The notes beneath the pieces are model-generated. The model had not been told where the DNA came from. It saw only the letters and a list, made by a program, of their open reading frames with translations, and made no database searches. Position numbers and translations under genes: made by a program. A DNA stretch of 64,000 nt from Actinacidiphila yeochonensis CN732 (GTDB lineage: Bacteria > Actinomycetota > Actinomycetes > Streptomycetales > Streptomycetaceae): assembly GCF_000745345.1 (NCBI RefSeq), contig NZ_JQNR01000005.1, positions 496,001 through 560,000 of the forward strand, given 5' to 3'. Shown here one piece after another: positions 49,888 through 58,400 of the stretch. Positions within the stretch are counted from its first letter, which is position 1; every line of letters starts with the position of its first letter.

Positions 49888-51287
49888 TCACAGGCCCCGG
49901 CCGAAGTGGACGAACCATCCGTACGCGCCGAACGTGGCCAGGGCCAGGGCGAATCCGCCCCCGCCCAGGACCGACCCCGCGGTGGTCATCCACCCGGGGT
50001 GGCTCCGGAACAGCGTGTCGGGGTTGCGGACGAGGTTGCGGAAGCCGTAGACCAGCAGCCCGACGGCGACCAGGCACGCGGCACCCGGCGCGGTCCAACC
50101 CGACCAGCCCAGCCGGTCCGCCCCCAGGACCAGCGCCATGCACAGTCCGGCGGCGCCCGCGGCGCCGACCGGCACCACCTCGGCGACCAGCCGCGCGCTT
50201 CCGGCGCGCATCAGCAGCGCGCCGCCCATGCAGACCGCCAGCCACACGCCGTACCGGGACCGGTCGGCGGCCAGCACCACCAGCGCGGCGGCCAGCACCG
50301 CGGCCAGGAAGCAGGTCCAGGCCACCAGCAGCGTCTTCGCGGCGGCCACCGCCGCGGCGACCGGATCCCCGGCGTCGTCCGCCGCGGTCTCCTGGCGCAT
50401 GCTGTTGCGGCGCGCGACGTAGCCGACCAGGCCGCTGGCGGTCGGCACGGTGAAGGTCAGCAGCACGAAGGACACCACCGCCGCCACCGCGGCCGTCTGG
50501 GTCAGGTCGGCGCCCACCATGGCCAGCACGGTGCCCACCGCCGCCACGCAGACCGCCGCGGTCAGCACCGCGCCGGTGGTCACGCCGAACGCGCCCAGGT
50601 ACGCGAGGATGGCACCGACCAGGGCGCCCACCGCGAGCGCGGCCAGGAGGAAGCCGCCGCGGGTGAGGTGGGCGGGGCCGGCCGCGCCGGGGCCCAGTCG
50701 GCCGCCGCCACCGCGCGGGCGCCGAGCGCCAGCAGCGGGACCGCGGCCAGGGCGAGCGCCTCACGCGCCCGTCGGGGCACCGGCCACCGTCGTTCGCCGG
50801 CGGCCCAGGCCAGTGCGGGCAGCAGCAGCCCGGCCGTCACCGACAGGTCGGAGAGCACGGAGTCGGCCAGCCGGCCGGCCGCCTGTGCGCCCATCATCGT
50901 CGCCAGCAGCCAGGCCAGGCCGACCGCCAGCACCGTGACCACCCTGGCGCGGACGTCCCAGCGGCGCTCCAGCGCTCCCTCGGCGAGTTCGGCGACGCGC
51001 TCACTCACGTCGTACAGCACCGGCTCGGCGAACTCGTGGGCCGCCACGTCGCACAGGTAGAGCACCTGGCCGTCGACGACGCCCGCCTGGGCCAGCGACT
51101 GCTCGGGGGCGAACGGCGAGTTGACCGCTCCGGCCAGCGTCCACGCCGCGGGCATCAGGTCGTTCCCCTGCTGCCCGCACATCCGGGCCAGGGAGTCGAC
51201 ATAGGTGATGATCGGCGCGCCGGCGGGCACCGCGAGGTCGACCTGGCGCCGCTCGCCGACGACGGTGATCCGGCAGTGTTCATCCAC
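49888..51287 (-). pseudogene. eccD: eccD, type VII secretion membrane channel, apparent frameshift
   Basis: The GTG at 51,287 opens a YukD/ubiquitin-like domain ('RITVVGERRQVDLAVP', 'GQVLYLCD') followed by three membrane helices, then this frame turns to non-membrane Pro/Ser/Arg sequence and stops at 50,580. A second frame takes over near 50,690 ('LTRGGFLLAALAVGALVG') and continues with about eight helices to the TGA at 49,888. Together they give the EccD plan: ubiquitin-like domain plus 11 helices, ~466 residues. The total span of 1,400 nt is one short of a multiple of three, consistent with one missing base near the GGGCCCCGG tract (about 50,685-50,715). EccD lines the inner-membrane pore of ESX machines. 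No other Ecc core gene is in the window. Either a real break or a sequencing error. Confidence 0.8.
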
Positions 51288-51424
51288 GAAAGAGGTGTCC
51301 CTAGAAGTCCGCGGTCCGGCAGGGTCATTGTTCCCGGCGGGGAAGGCGCTCTCCAGATCCCCGTTCTGGTGTCACCGGCGCCCTCGTCACGGGCGCGTCC
51401 GGTGTCCCGGGGGCCGCCCGCCGG

Positions 51425-52864
51425 TCACGCCAGCCCCTGGACCTCCGAGGCGCTGAGCGCCCGGCTGAACACGGTGACGTCGTTGATCTCCCCGGAGAAC
51501 CAGTCGAGCTGCTTGCTGTTCGCCTTGCCGCGGCCGATGGCGAGGCCGCCGTTGGAGGCGAAGGCGCTGGTGTACGCGGCGGAGCTCTGCGCGACCGAGT
51601 TGACGTACAGGGTCATCCGCCCGGCGGAGCCGTCGTACACGCCGACGAGGTGGGTCCAGGTGCTCAGGGCCGGCGCGGCCTTCGACAGGGCGCGGACCGT
51701 GGTGGCGTTGGAGGGGACCGCGGTGTCGTTCAGCACCCGGGAGAAGGCCCAGCGGTTGTCGGTCTTGGAGTACTGGAGGTAGAAGCCGCTGTTCACCTGG
51801 CCGTCCTGGCTGAGCACGGTGGCGATGTGCGCGTCGCTGGTCAGGTATGCCCAGGCCGAGACGGTGAAGCTCCGGCCGGCGCCGGTGGACAGCACCGCCG
51901 AGGAGGTGGTCAGCTGGCTGCTGGTGCCGTTGAAGACGCCGCAACCGCCGTGTCCGCCGGCGGTGGTGACGTTGGCGGCGCCGGCGGTGTGGGCGCCGGT
52001 GTCGTCCGCGCCCAGGGCGCCGGGCCTGATCTCCCAGGAGCCGACCGGGGTCGGCCCCGAGGACTTCGTCGACGTGCCCGCCCCGGACTTGTCGGACGTC
52101 GTCTTGGGCGGTGCCGCGGTCGACGCCGCGGTCGGCGCCCCCGCGGTGGGCTTCGTGGTCGTACCGGCCGTCGCGGTCTTCCCCGCCGTCGGCTTCGTGC
52201 TGGGCTTGCCGCTGGTCGGGGCCCCGCCCGCGGAGGGCAGCGAACCGTCCACCTCCTGCTGCGCGTCGACCGAGCTGCCCGAGGCGGCCGCGTTCTCCGC
52301 CTTGGCACCGGAGTGGCCGCTGCCGTGGCCGTGCATCTCCACGCCCACCGCCGTGCCCACGCCGACCACCAGCACCGCCACCGCGACCGCGATGGCGACT
52401 CCCGGTATGGGCCTGCGCGCCACCCCGCCGTCTTCGACCTCGTCCCCGAGCTCCTCCCCGGGTCCGTCTCCGGGGCCGGGTCCGTCTCCGGGGCCGCCGC
52501 CCGGACCATCCCCGACCCGCGCCGCGTTCCGCGCGGCCTCCGCGTTCCGGGCGCGGGTGACGGCGCCGAGCGCCCGGGTACGCGCGTCGGGTTCGGCGCC
52601 GCTGCCGGTGCCGGCGCCGCTGCCGCCGTCCTCGCCGGCCGGCCGGTCGGGCTGCTGCGGCGTGGACCACTGGCCGCGCCGCAGCGAACCGCGCGCCAGA
52701 CCGCCGCCGGCGGCCCGGAGCACGTCCTCGGACCGGGTCCGCCCCGACACCGGCGGCGCCCCCCCAGAACCGGGCGAGGCGTTCCCCCCGGGCACCCTCG
52801 GATCCTGTAGTACTGGATCAGCCGATATGCCTTCGGTGGGCCTTTCCGGCTTTGCCGCTGCCAT
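51425..52864 (-). CDS. Membrane-anchored LamG (concanavalin A-like) domain protein
   Basis: 479 residues; GAGGAG stands 9 nt before the ATG. A long Gly/Pro/Ala-rich cytoplasmic part (1-~150) leads to one membrane helix (~154-175, 'IPGVAIAVAVAVLVVGVG'). A Ser/Thr/Lys/Pro-rich linker (~190-270) precedes a LamG domain (~275-479) with 'VFNGTSSQLTTS', 'GRSFTVSAWAYLTSD', 'WTHLVGVYDGSAGRMTLYVN' and 'IGRGKAN'. LamG domains bind glycans or proteins outside the cell, so the topology is in-to-out. It lies 137 bp upstream of eccD, same strand, probably co-transcribed; an envelope-side partner is an inference. Confidence 0.88.
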   Translation of the reverse strand: MAAAKPERPTEGISADPVLQDPRVPGGNASPGSGGAPPVSGRTRSEDVLRAAGGGLARGSLRRGQWSTPQQPDRPAGEDGGSGAGTGSGAEPDARTRALGAVTRARNAEAARNAARVGDGPGGGPGDGPGPGDGPGEELGDEVEDGGVARRPIPGVAIAVAVAVLVVGVGTAVGVEMHGHGSGHSGAKAENAAASGSSVDAQQEVDGSLPSAGGAPTSGKPSTKPTAGKTATAGTTTKPTAGAPTAASTAAPPKTTSDKSGAGTSTKSSGPTPVGSWEIRPGALGADDTGAHTAGAANVTTAGGHGGCGVFNGTSSQLTTSSAVLSTGAGRSFTVSAWAYLTSDAHIATVLSQDGQVNSGFYLQYSKTDNRWAFSRVLNDTAVPSNATTVRALSKAAPALSTWTHLVGVYDGSAGRMTLYVNSVAQSSAAYTSAFASNGGLAIGRGKANSKQLDWFSGEINDVTVFSRALSASEVQGLA

Positions 52865-53287
52865 GATGTACGTCTCCTCGCCCCATGCTTACCAGGTGTT
52901 TTCCCCGTGGCCATCCGCCGTTTCCGGAGAGGTCGGCGGCGCCGTACGCAAGCACACAGCGCAGCCGAATTACCGGACGGGCCGGGCCAAAGGTACCGGC
53001 GGACCCCGCCGAGCGGCCCGCTCGCCCTCGCCGGACCACGACGGAACGACTGCCACCGTCCACCCTTCGCGGAGCCTTGACGCTAATTCCGTCCCAAATC
53101 GGCATTTCCTTCACGAAGATCCGGGCCCCCTTCCCGGGACGGGCCCTCGTCGGCAGACTGTAGGACCGTACGTGGCATCACCGTCGGCACCCTGCGGACC
53201 CACCGGGCGGCCGGCGAGCCACTCCCCCGGGACACCGGACGCGGCGAAGGTGTCCGACACGCCGTCAAGAGAACGTGGTGGTGGACA
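52865..53287. promoter_or_regulatory. 423-bp divergent region, LamG gene / WXG100 gene
   Basis: It must hold promoters for both flanking genes; I see no convincing -35/-10 pair. Bases ~52,885-52,950 are repeated, with changes, at ~53,819-53,885 downstream of the WXG100 gene, marking the left end of a segmental duplication. A GGTGGTGG stretch precedes the plus-strand start. Confidence 0.5.
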
Positions 53288-53779
53288 ATGACAGCCTCCG
53301 ACCAGAGCGGACAATCCGACGCATTCGTGCCTCAAACCGTACCGCTCTACGCGGCAGACCCCAACCAAGTAGGCCCCGACCATCCCCAGCTCCGACAACT
53401 GCTCGAAATCGTGCCCGATGGGCACGGCGGTGCCATCGGCAACGGGATCGACTACAACGTCACCTACGAGTACCTGAGCCAGGCGTGCCAAGTGACCTAC
53501 AAGGTCGCGGAGAACGTCCAGACGCAGTTGGCCAACCTCAAGAAGTACGTCCAGAAGATAGAAGCCGTATACGGGGGCGTCGCCGCCGACGCCTTCCAGA
53601 TACTCATGGCGGAATACGACAACTACGCCTCGATGATGCACAACGCACTGGTCGACATAGGCGACGGCCTCGGCAAAACATTCGACAACTACTACAACAC
53701 CGAAGCCCAGAACATCAACAACATCCGGGAATTGGGCGGGAACATCCCCACCCCGCCCACCGGCACCAACTTCAACTGA
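53288..53779 (+). CDS. WXG100-family secreted protein (YxG variant)
   Basis: 163 residues. After ~50 unstructured residues come two long helices joined at Tyr95-Gly96-Gly97 ('IEAVYGGVAADAFQILM'), an aromatic variant of the WXG turn. The second helix has the usual spaced 'YDNYASMMHNALVDIGDGL' pattern. The C-terminus is Pro/Thr-rich. A degenerate second copy follows directly. The sequence after its stop matches the ribosome site and start region of the 54,238 gene with the ATG lost, so the two genes were probably once adjacent. Confidence 0.85.
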   Translation: MTASDQSGQSDAFVPQTVPLYAADPNQVGPDHPQLRQLLEIVPDGHGGAIGNGIDYNVTYEYLSQACQVTYKVAENVQTQLANLKKYVQKIEAVYGGVAADAFQILMAEYDNYASMMHNALVDIGDGLGKTFDNYYNTEAQNINNIRELGGNIPTPPTGTNFN

Positions 53780-53819
53780 CGGAGCAGACCGACCAGAGCA
53801 ACGGTTCCTCTCCCGAGGC

Positions 53820-54226
53820 CACCCGGTGTTTCCCCAGCGGCCACCCTCCATTTCCGGAAAGGTCGGCGGCATCGTAGCAGTGCCCCACGTGTTGGCGGCC
53901 TCCCCGACTCACAGACCGACATCGCGCCCGACGGGCACGGCGGTGCCATCGGCAACGGGATCGACTACAACGTCACCTACGAGTACGTGAGCCAAGCGCG
54001 CCAAGTGACGTACAAGGTCGCGGAGAACGTCCAGACGCAGTCGGCCAACCAGATACTCATGGCGGAATACGACAACTACGCCTCGATGATGCACAACGCA
54101 CCGGTCGACACAGGCGACGGCCTCGGCGAAACATTCGACAACTACTACGACACCGAAGCCCGGAACATCATCCGGGATTTGGGCGTGAGCATCCCCACCC
54201 CACCCACCGGCACCAACTTCAACTGA
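53820..54226 (+). pseudogene. Decayed duplicate of the adjacent WXG100 gene
   Basis: Bases from ~53,933 match the 53,288 gene from codon ~41 onward ('GAIGNGIDYNVTYEY'), and the leader at 53,819-53,885 matches 52,885-52,950. The first ~40 codons and most of the leader are missing. An in-frame 60-bp deletion removes 20 codons including the whole YGG turn, and a 6-bp deletion lies near the end. No ATG or GTG occurs in frame before GTG 53,987, which has no ribosome site. The frame stays open to the TGA at 54,226. Without the turn the product could not fold as a WXG100 hairpin. Confidence 0.8.
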
Positions 54227-54237
54227 AGGAGCAGCAG

Positions 54238-54555
54238 ATGTCACGGAGTATCGAGAACTCCACGCTGAAGGTCGACGAATCCCTCGCCACCGCCGGCCAG
54301 GACATCAACTACATGGCCACGGTCATCGCCGAGGAGCTGGACTACCTCAAGAAGCAGCTCATGCCGCTCAAAGAGACCTGGCTGCACAGCGATGCCTCCC
54401 TCTACTTCCAGGACATGATGAACGAGTGGGACCTCGCCGCCAACGGCCTGCTCGGTCCCGACGGCATACTCGGGCAGATCGCCCACACCTGGCACGTCAA
54501 CTGGGGCAACTACACCGAGGCCGAGTGGTCCAACGTCGCCACGTGGAAGTTCTGA
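54238..54555 (+). CDS. WXG100-family protein
   Basis: 105 residues, the usual size. GGAG lies 9 nt before the ATG, 11 bp after the decayed WXG copy. Two helices meet around Trp48 ('LKETWLHSDASLYFQDMM'), with His-Ser replacing the Gly turn. Trp64 and the 'GILGQIAHTW' stretch follow in the second helix. Probably the heterodimer partner of the 53,288 product, since paired WXG100 genes are the rule in ESX loci (inference). Confidence 0.85.
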   Translation: MSRSIENSTLKVDESLATAGQDINYMATVIAEELDYLKKQLMPLKETWLHSDASLYFQDMMNEWDLAANGLLGPDGILGQIAHTWHVNWGNYTEAEWSNVATWKF

Positions 54556-54607
54556 CAGCTCCACCACACTCGACGGCCTTGCTCTCCGGCGACCCCGTCG
54601 GCGGTGC

Positions 54608-54655
54608 GGGGCCGTCGACATGCGCGGGGCCGTCGACATGCGCGGGGCCGTCGAG
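54608..54655. repeat. 18-bp tandem repeat, about 2.6 copies
   Basis: Units GGGGCCGTCGACATGCGC begin at 54,608, 54,626 and 54,644 (partial). Non-coding. Confidence 0.85.
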
Positions 54656-54684
54656 GTGTGTGCGGCCCGCCCCGCACCCGGCGC

Positions 54685-54772
54685 GTCAGGGCGCCGTCAG
54701 CAGCCCGTCAGGGCGCCGTCAGCGGCCCGTTAGGGCTCCGTCAGCGGCCCGTCAGAGAGCCGTAGGTATCCG
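54685..54772. repeat. 22-bp tandem repeat, four copies
   Basis: Units starting GTCAGGG (54,685, 54,707), GTTAGGG (54,729) and GTCAGAG (54,751, diverged). Each includes GCCGTCAGC, giving a GC-rich array with weak inverted symmetry. Could act as a spacer or fold in RNA; no known element. Confidence 0.8.
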
Positions 54773-54935
54773 GCTCCGGCTCCCGGCGTCCCCCCACGAT
54801 GAGACGTGTGAAGGGGACAGAGCCGAAACAGCCGGGGTATGACGCCTCCTCCGTACCGGAGCCGCGCCTCCCGAACCCGTACCGGCCAAGGGGCCGTTCG
54901 AAGCGCCTCCGTACGCGGTCCCCGCAGCGGCCGCG

Positions 54936-55381
54936 ATGACCCGCCCCGCCGGAGACCCGGGCGGCGACGCCGGTCTGAACCTAGGGCCGGCCCCGGTCGG
55001 CCGCCGGCACCCCGACGAGGACCGACGGCCGGCCCTGCCGCCGCCGGTGCTGCTCAGCGAGGTCCGGGTCCACAGTCTGGAGCACGCCCGGCCGGTCGCG
55101 GAAGCGGAGGCGCGGACCCGGGTGGACGCGGCGCTGCCGGAGGTGGACGCGGACTCCCGGCGGGTGATCGCGGAGCGGATCGCGCATGTGCTCGGCGCGA
55201 CCGCGTGGCAGGAGCACAGCCGCGGACACGGGCACGGCGGTGGCGGGCACGGGCACGGCGACGCGCACGGCGGTGGCGGGCGCGGGCACGGCGACGCGCA
55301 CGGTGGTGGCGGCCACGGCAACGCGCACGGCGGTGGTGAGCACGGGCACGGCGGTCACGGCGACGGGCACGGGCACGGGGG
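54936..55381 (+). other. N-terminal piece of the giant-protein relative, out of frame with its body
   Basis: ATG 54,936 opens a frame with helical sequence ('EVRVHSLEHARPVAEAEART', 'RVIAERIAHVLGATAWQEHS') and then a His/Gly-rich run. The frame then goes out of register. The body frame (55,445-61,240), read upstream, gives 'HDPKAQREEWAEALLLGERI', which has no start codon and runs into a stop at 55,337. Adding one G to the five-G run near 55,377-55,381 joins the two exactly, and the 6,305-nt span is then divisible by three. Confidence 0.65.
55214..55380 (+). repeat. His/Gly-coding repeat tract
   Basis: Imperfect repeats of CACGGCGGTGGCGGGCACGG type encode a His-Gly-rich run with about 18 histidines and few other residues (Asp, Ala, Asn, Glu, Arg). 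Such tracts can bind divalent metals. The putative frameshift lies at its 3' end, where slippage is easy. Confidence 0.8.
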
Positions 55382-55444
55382 CACGACCCGAAGGCGCAGC
55401 GCGAGGAGTGGGCGGAGGCGCTGCTGCTCGGTGAGCGGATCGGT

Positions 55445-58400
55445 GTGCACGACGGCGTGGCGCACGTCACGTTCACCCCGGCGACGGCGCCCGCGGCGGA
55501 CGGGCTGACCGCGCTGCCGACCGACCCGGCGGCGGTCGACGGTACGTCGAAGTACGTCGAGGTGAGCAACGCGGAGGAGCGGTCGTCGCTGATCAACATC
55601 GGCGCCGGCGTGGTCCTGGAGAGCTTCCTCTACGAGTCGACGAAGCACCTGGGCGTCGGGATCGACGTGCACTTCATCCCGCGCAAGCAGCTGGAGACGA
55701 CCCACGCGCGGGAGGTCGCCTACCTCGACGGCAGCCGTCTGATGGACGGTCCGCGCGGCACCTACCGGACCGGCACCCAGATCCGCGTCGTACTCCAGCG
55801 GGCGGACGGCCGGGAGATCACCGGGGTGGTGGAGGTCCCCGAGCACGCGGTCGAGTACAGCGTCATGTCGGCGCTGACCACACCGCCGCCGCCGAACGCG
55901 CCCAGCCTCCAGGTCCGCTCCGCCGAACGGCTGCTGGAGCACCCCTTCGGACTGCCCAAGATCGACCCCGCGCCGGTGCTGCGGGCGATCAGCGGCGCGC
56001 TGCTGGAGGCCGGGTACACCGGGCACGACGCGGCCCACGTCGTCCACGAGGTCGCCGAGGAGGTCTTCAACAGCGAACAGGCCGAGCTGGTCAGCCACTC
56101 CCTGTTCGACTCCACCTACCGTTCCAACCTGATCGAGGGCCACCACTTCCTGGGCAACGTCCGCATCGCGCTGGAGCTGACGTCCGTGACGCGGGCGCCG
56201 GACATCACCGGCCCCGAGGCGTCCGCGCTGCGCATGGACATGGGCTACTCGGTGGAGACCACCCACGAACGGGCGCACGGGTACGACGTCCCCGGTGAGG
56301 TGGCGGTGGTCTTCCGGCTGCCGGGAGCGGCCGCGCGGGTCGTCGGGGTCGGCGTCGGCGCGGAGCTGACCGACACCTCCACCAGCAGCGTGACGGAGTC
56401 GCACGGCAGCAAGTCCGTCGCCCGCTACGGCGGCGGGCAGGCCCGCTACGAGGCGGCGATCCGCGCCGTGATCACCATCGACAGCCGGCGCGCCAAGTGG
56501 ACGATGGACCCGCGCAGACCGCTCTACCGGCGCGGTCGTGTGGAAGGCCCGATCACGGTGGAGGGCGTCAGGGGCGAGGTCGTCGTCCCCCTGGCGCGCG
56601 CCGCCGACTTCGAGCGGGGCATCACCGGCACGCCCGGCAAGGCCGAACGGTTCGCCGACCACCTGGAGGCCGTCTACGCCGGCGGCCCCTCCCTCGGCGG
56701 CTCCCGAAACGCCGGCACCAGCACCCGCGCCAGCACCGGCACTGGCGCCCGCACCGGCGACGACCGCGGCGACGACGGCACGGCCATGCGCACGAGCGGC
56801 CAGCCGCTCCAGCGGGTCCGCCCGGACACGGTCCAGGCCGTGCTGGGCGGCGCCGCCCCGCAGGGGCGCCCGCGCGGTGTGCTGGCCACCGGGATGCGCC
56901 CGGTCCGCAGCCAGGTGGACTTCGTCGACGCCATCCCCGACCTGCTGCGGCTGGCCCACGCGCCCGGGGCCGACGGGCGGCCCGGCGGCCTCCAGCTGAT
57001 CGTCGAGGAGCCGGAGCTGGCCGGGTTCCTGCGGGAGCGGGTGGCCGCGGTCTGGGACGACCAGCGGGCCGGGCGCGAGGCCGTCCGGGACGCGCTCGCG
57101 GCGGCCCGCGCGGTCGACGGCGACGCGAGCCGGCTCGCGTCGCGGCACCTGCTCACCCTGCTCGCCACCCACCCCCTGCTCGCCGTCGCCGGCGCCGACC
57201 GGGTCCTGATCAGCCGGCACCCCGTGGGGGACCGCAAAGCCCGGGAGTACGTCCTGGACCAGGACGGGCGGGTGTGGCGCGGTGCGCGCGCCGGTCTCGA
57301 CCCTGCCGTCTACGCCGACGACGTCCGGACGCTGGTGCCCACCCTGGACCCGGGCGGTGCCACGTGGCAGCTGGCCGCCCGCAGCGGCCTGGGCCCGGCG
57401 GTCGTCACCTCGTCCCCGGGGATCGGGAAGGTCCTGCGGGCGGTCGAGAACGCGCTGCTGGTCCTGATGGACTCGCGCACCGCCGTGGACGACCGGCTCT
57501 TCGAGGCCCGACGCGACATCCCCGACCACCGGCAGGGCACCCGGGTCCGCACCGAGATCATGCGCAAGGTCGGCACCGAGCTCAGCTCGGCGAAGATGCG
57601 CGCCCAGTACGACCGCCTGGTGCGCTCGAACATCCGGGTCACCGTGGCCGTCAAGGGGCGGCGGTTCTGGAACCGCGCGCGGCTCTTCGTGGTCGAGGTC
57701 AACGGGAACCTGCTGGGGCGCGCCGACGGCAACGTCGCCGCCACCGACAGCGACGTCTCCGTCGACCTCCAGGTCGAGGGAAGCCTGGGGGCGGCCACCG
57801 AGTGGGCGCAGGAGACCGTCGCCTTCACCAGCTTCGACGCCGGGCTCAAGGTCGAGGTGGTGCCCCTGGTCAAGTTCAGCCTCACCGACTCCTACACCGA
57901 GTTGGAGGGCGGCCGCGAGAAGTCCCGCGAACTGTCCACCGAGGAGACCGAGTTCCGCCGTACCACCACCGCCGCCGACGCGGCCGCGCTGCCCCGGTAC
58001 GACGCCGTGTACGGCATCTCGATCACCGAGCTCGACACGAACGGCAAGCAGCTCAGGCGGCTGGTCCACCAGGTGGACGACGAGGTCGCACCCGTCGTGC
58101 CCAAGGCGTTCACCGCCCCGGACCAGGGGCTGGACGGCTACCTCGACGGGCTCGACGAGTTCGGCCGGATCGACGCCGGCACCGCCGAACGGCTCCGGGA
58201 CCACCGCGTCCGGTTCGACCTCACCGGCACCTCCGGGGTGTCCCTGCACCAGGCCAACCTCGAACGCCTCGTCGCGCCGGTGCTGGCCGTGGTCCGCGAG
58301 CACGACGCGAAGCACGGCATCCACCGCGAGTTCACCGAGTACATGGCGATCGAGACCCATGTCCGCGACGCCATGGACAACGCCTACTTCGGCTCGCACC

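Larger units (their letters stand above)
54556..54935 (+). other. Intergenic region with two short tandem arrays
   Basis: Two minisatellites (54,608-54,655 and 54,685-54,772) fill much of it. From ATG 54,799 (with GTG 54,808 in frame) an open frame gives protein-like sequence ('VKGTEPKQPGYDASS') in a different register from ATG 54,936. Codons before 54,936 in its own frame also look coding ('KGPFEAPPYAVPAAAA'). The true N-terminus of the next gene may therefore lie here, with a second indel. Confidence 0.4.

Noticed and set aside
54685-54772. 22-bp array as a possible attachment site or origin iterons
   Set aside because: No integrase, replication gene or tRNA nearby, and the copies are GC-rich and drift quickly.
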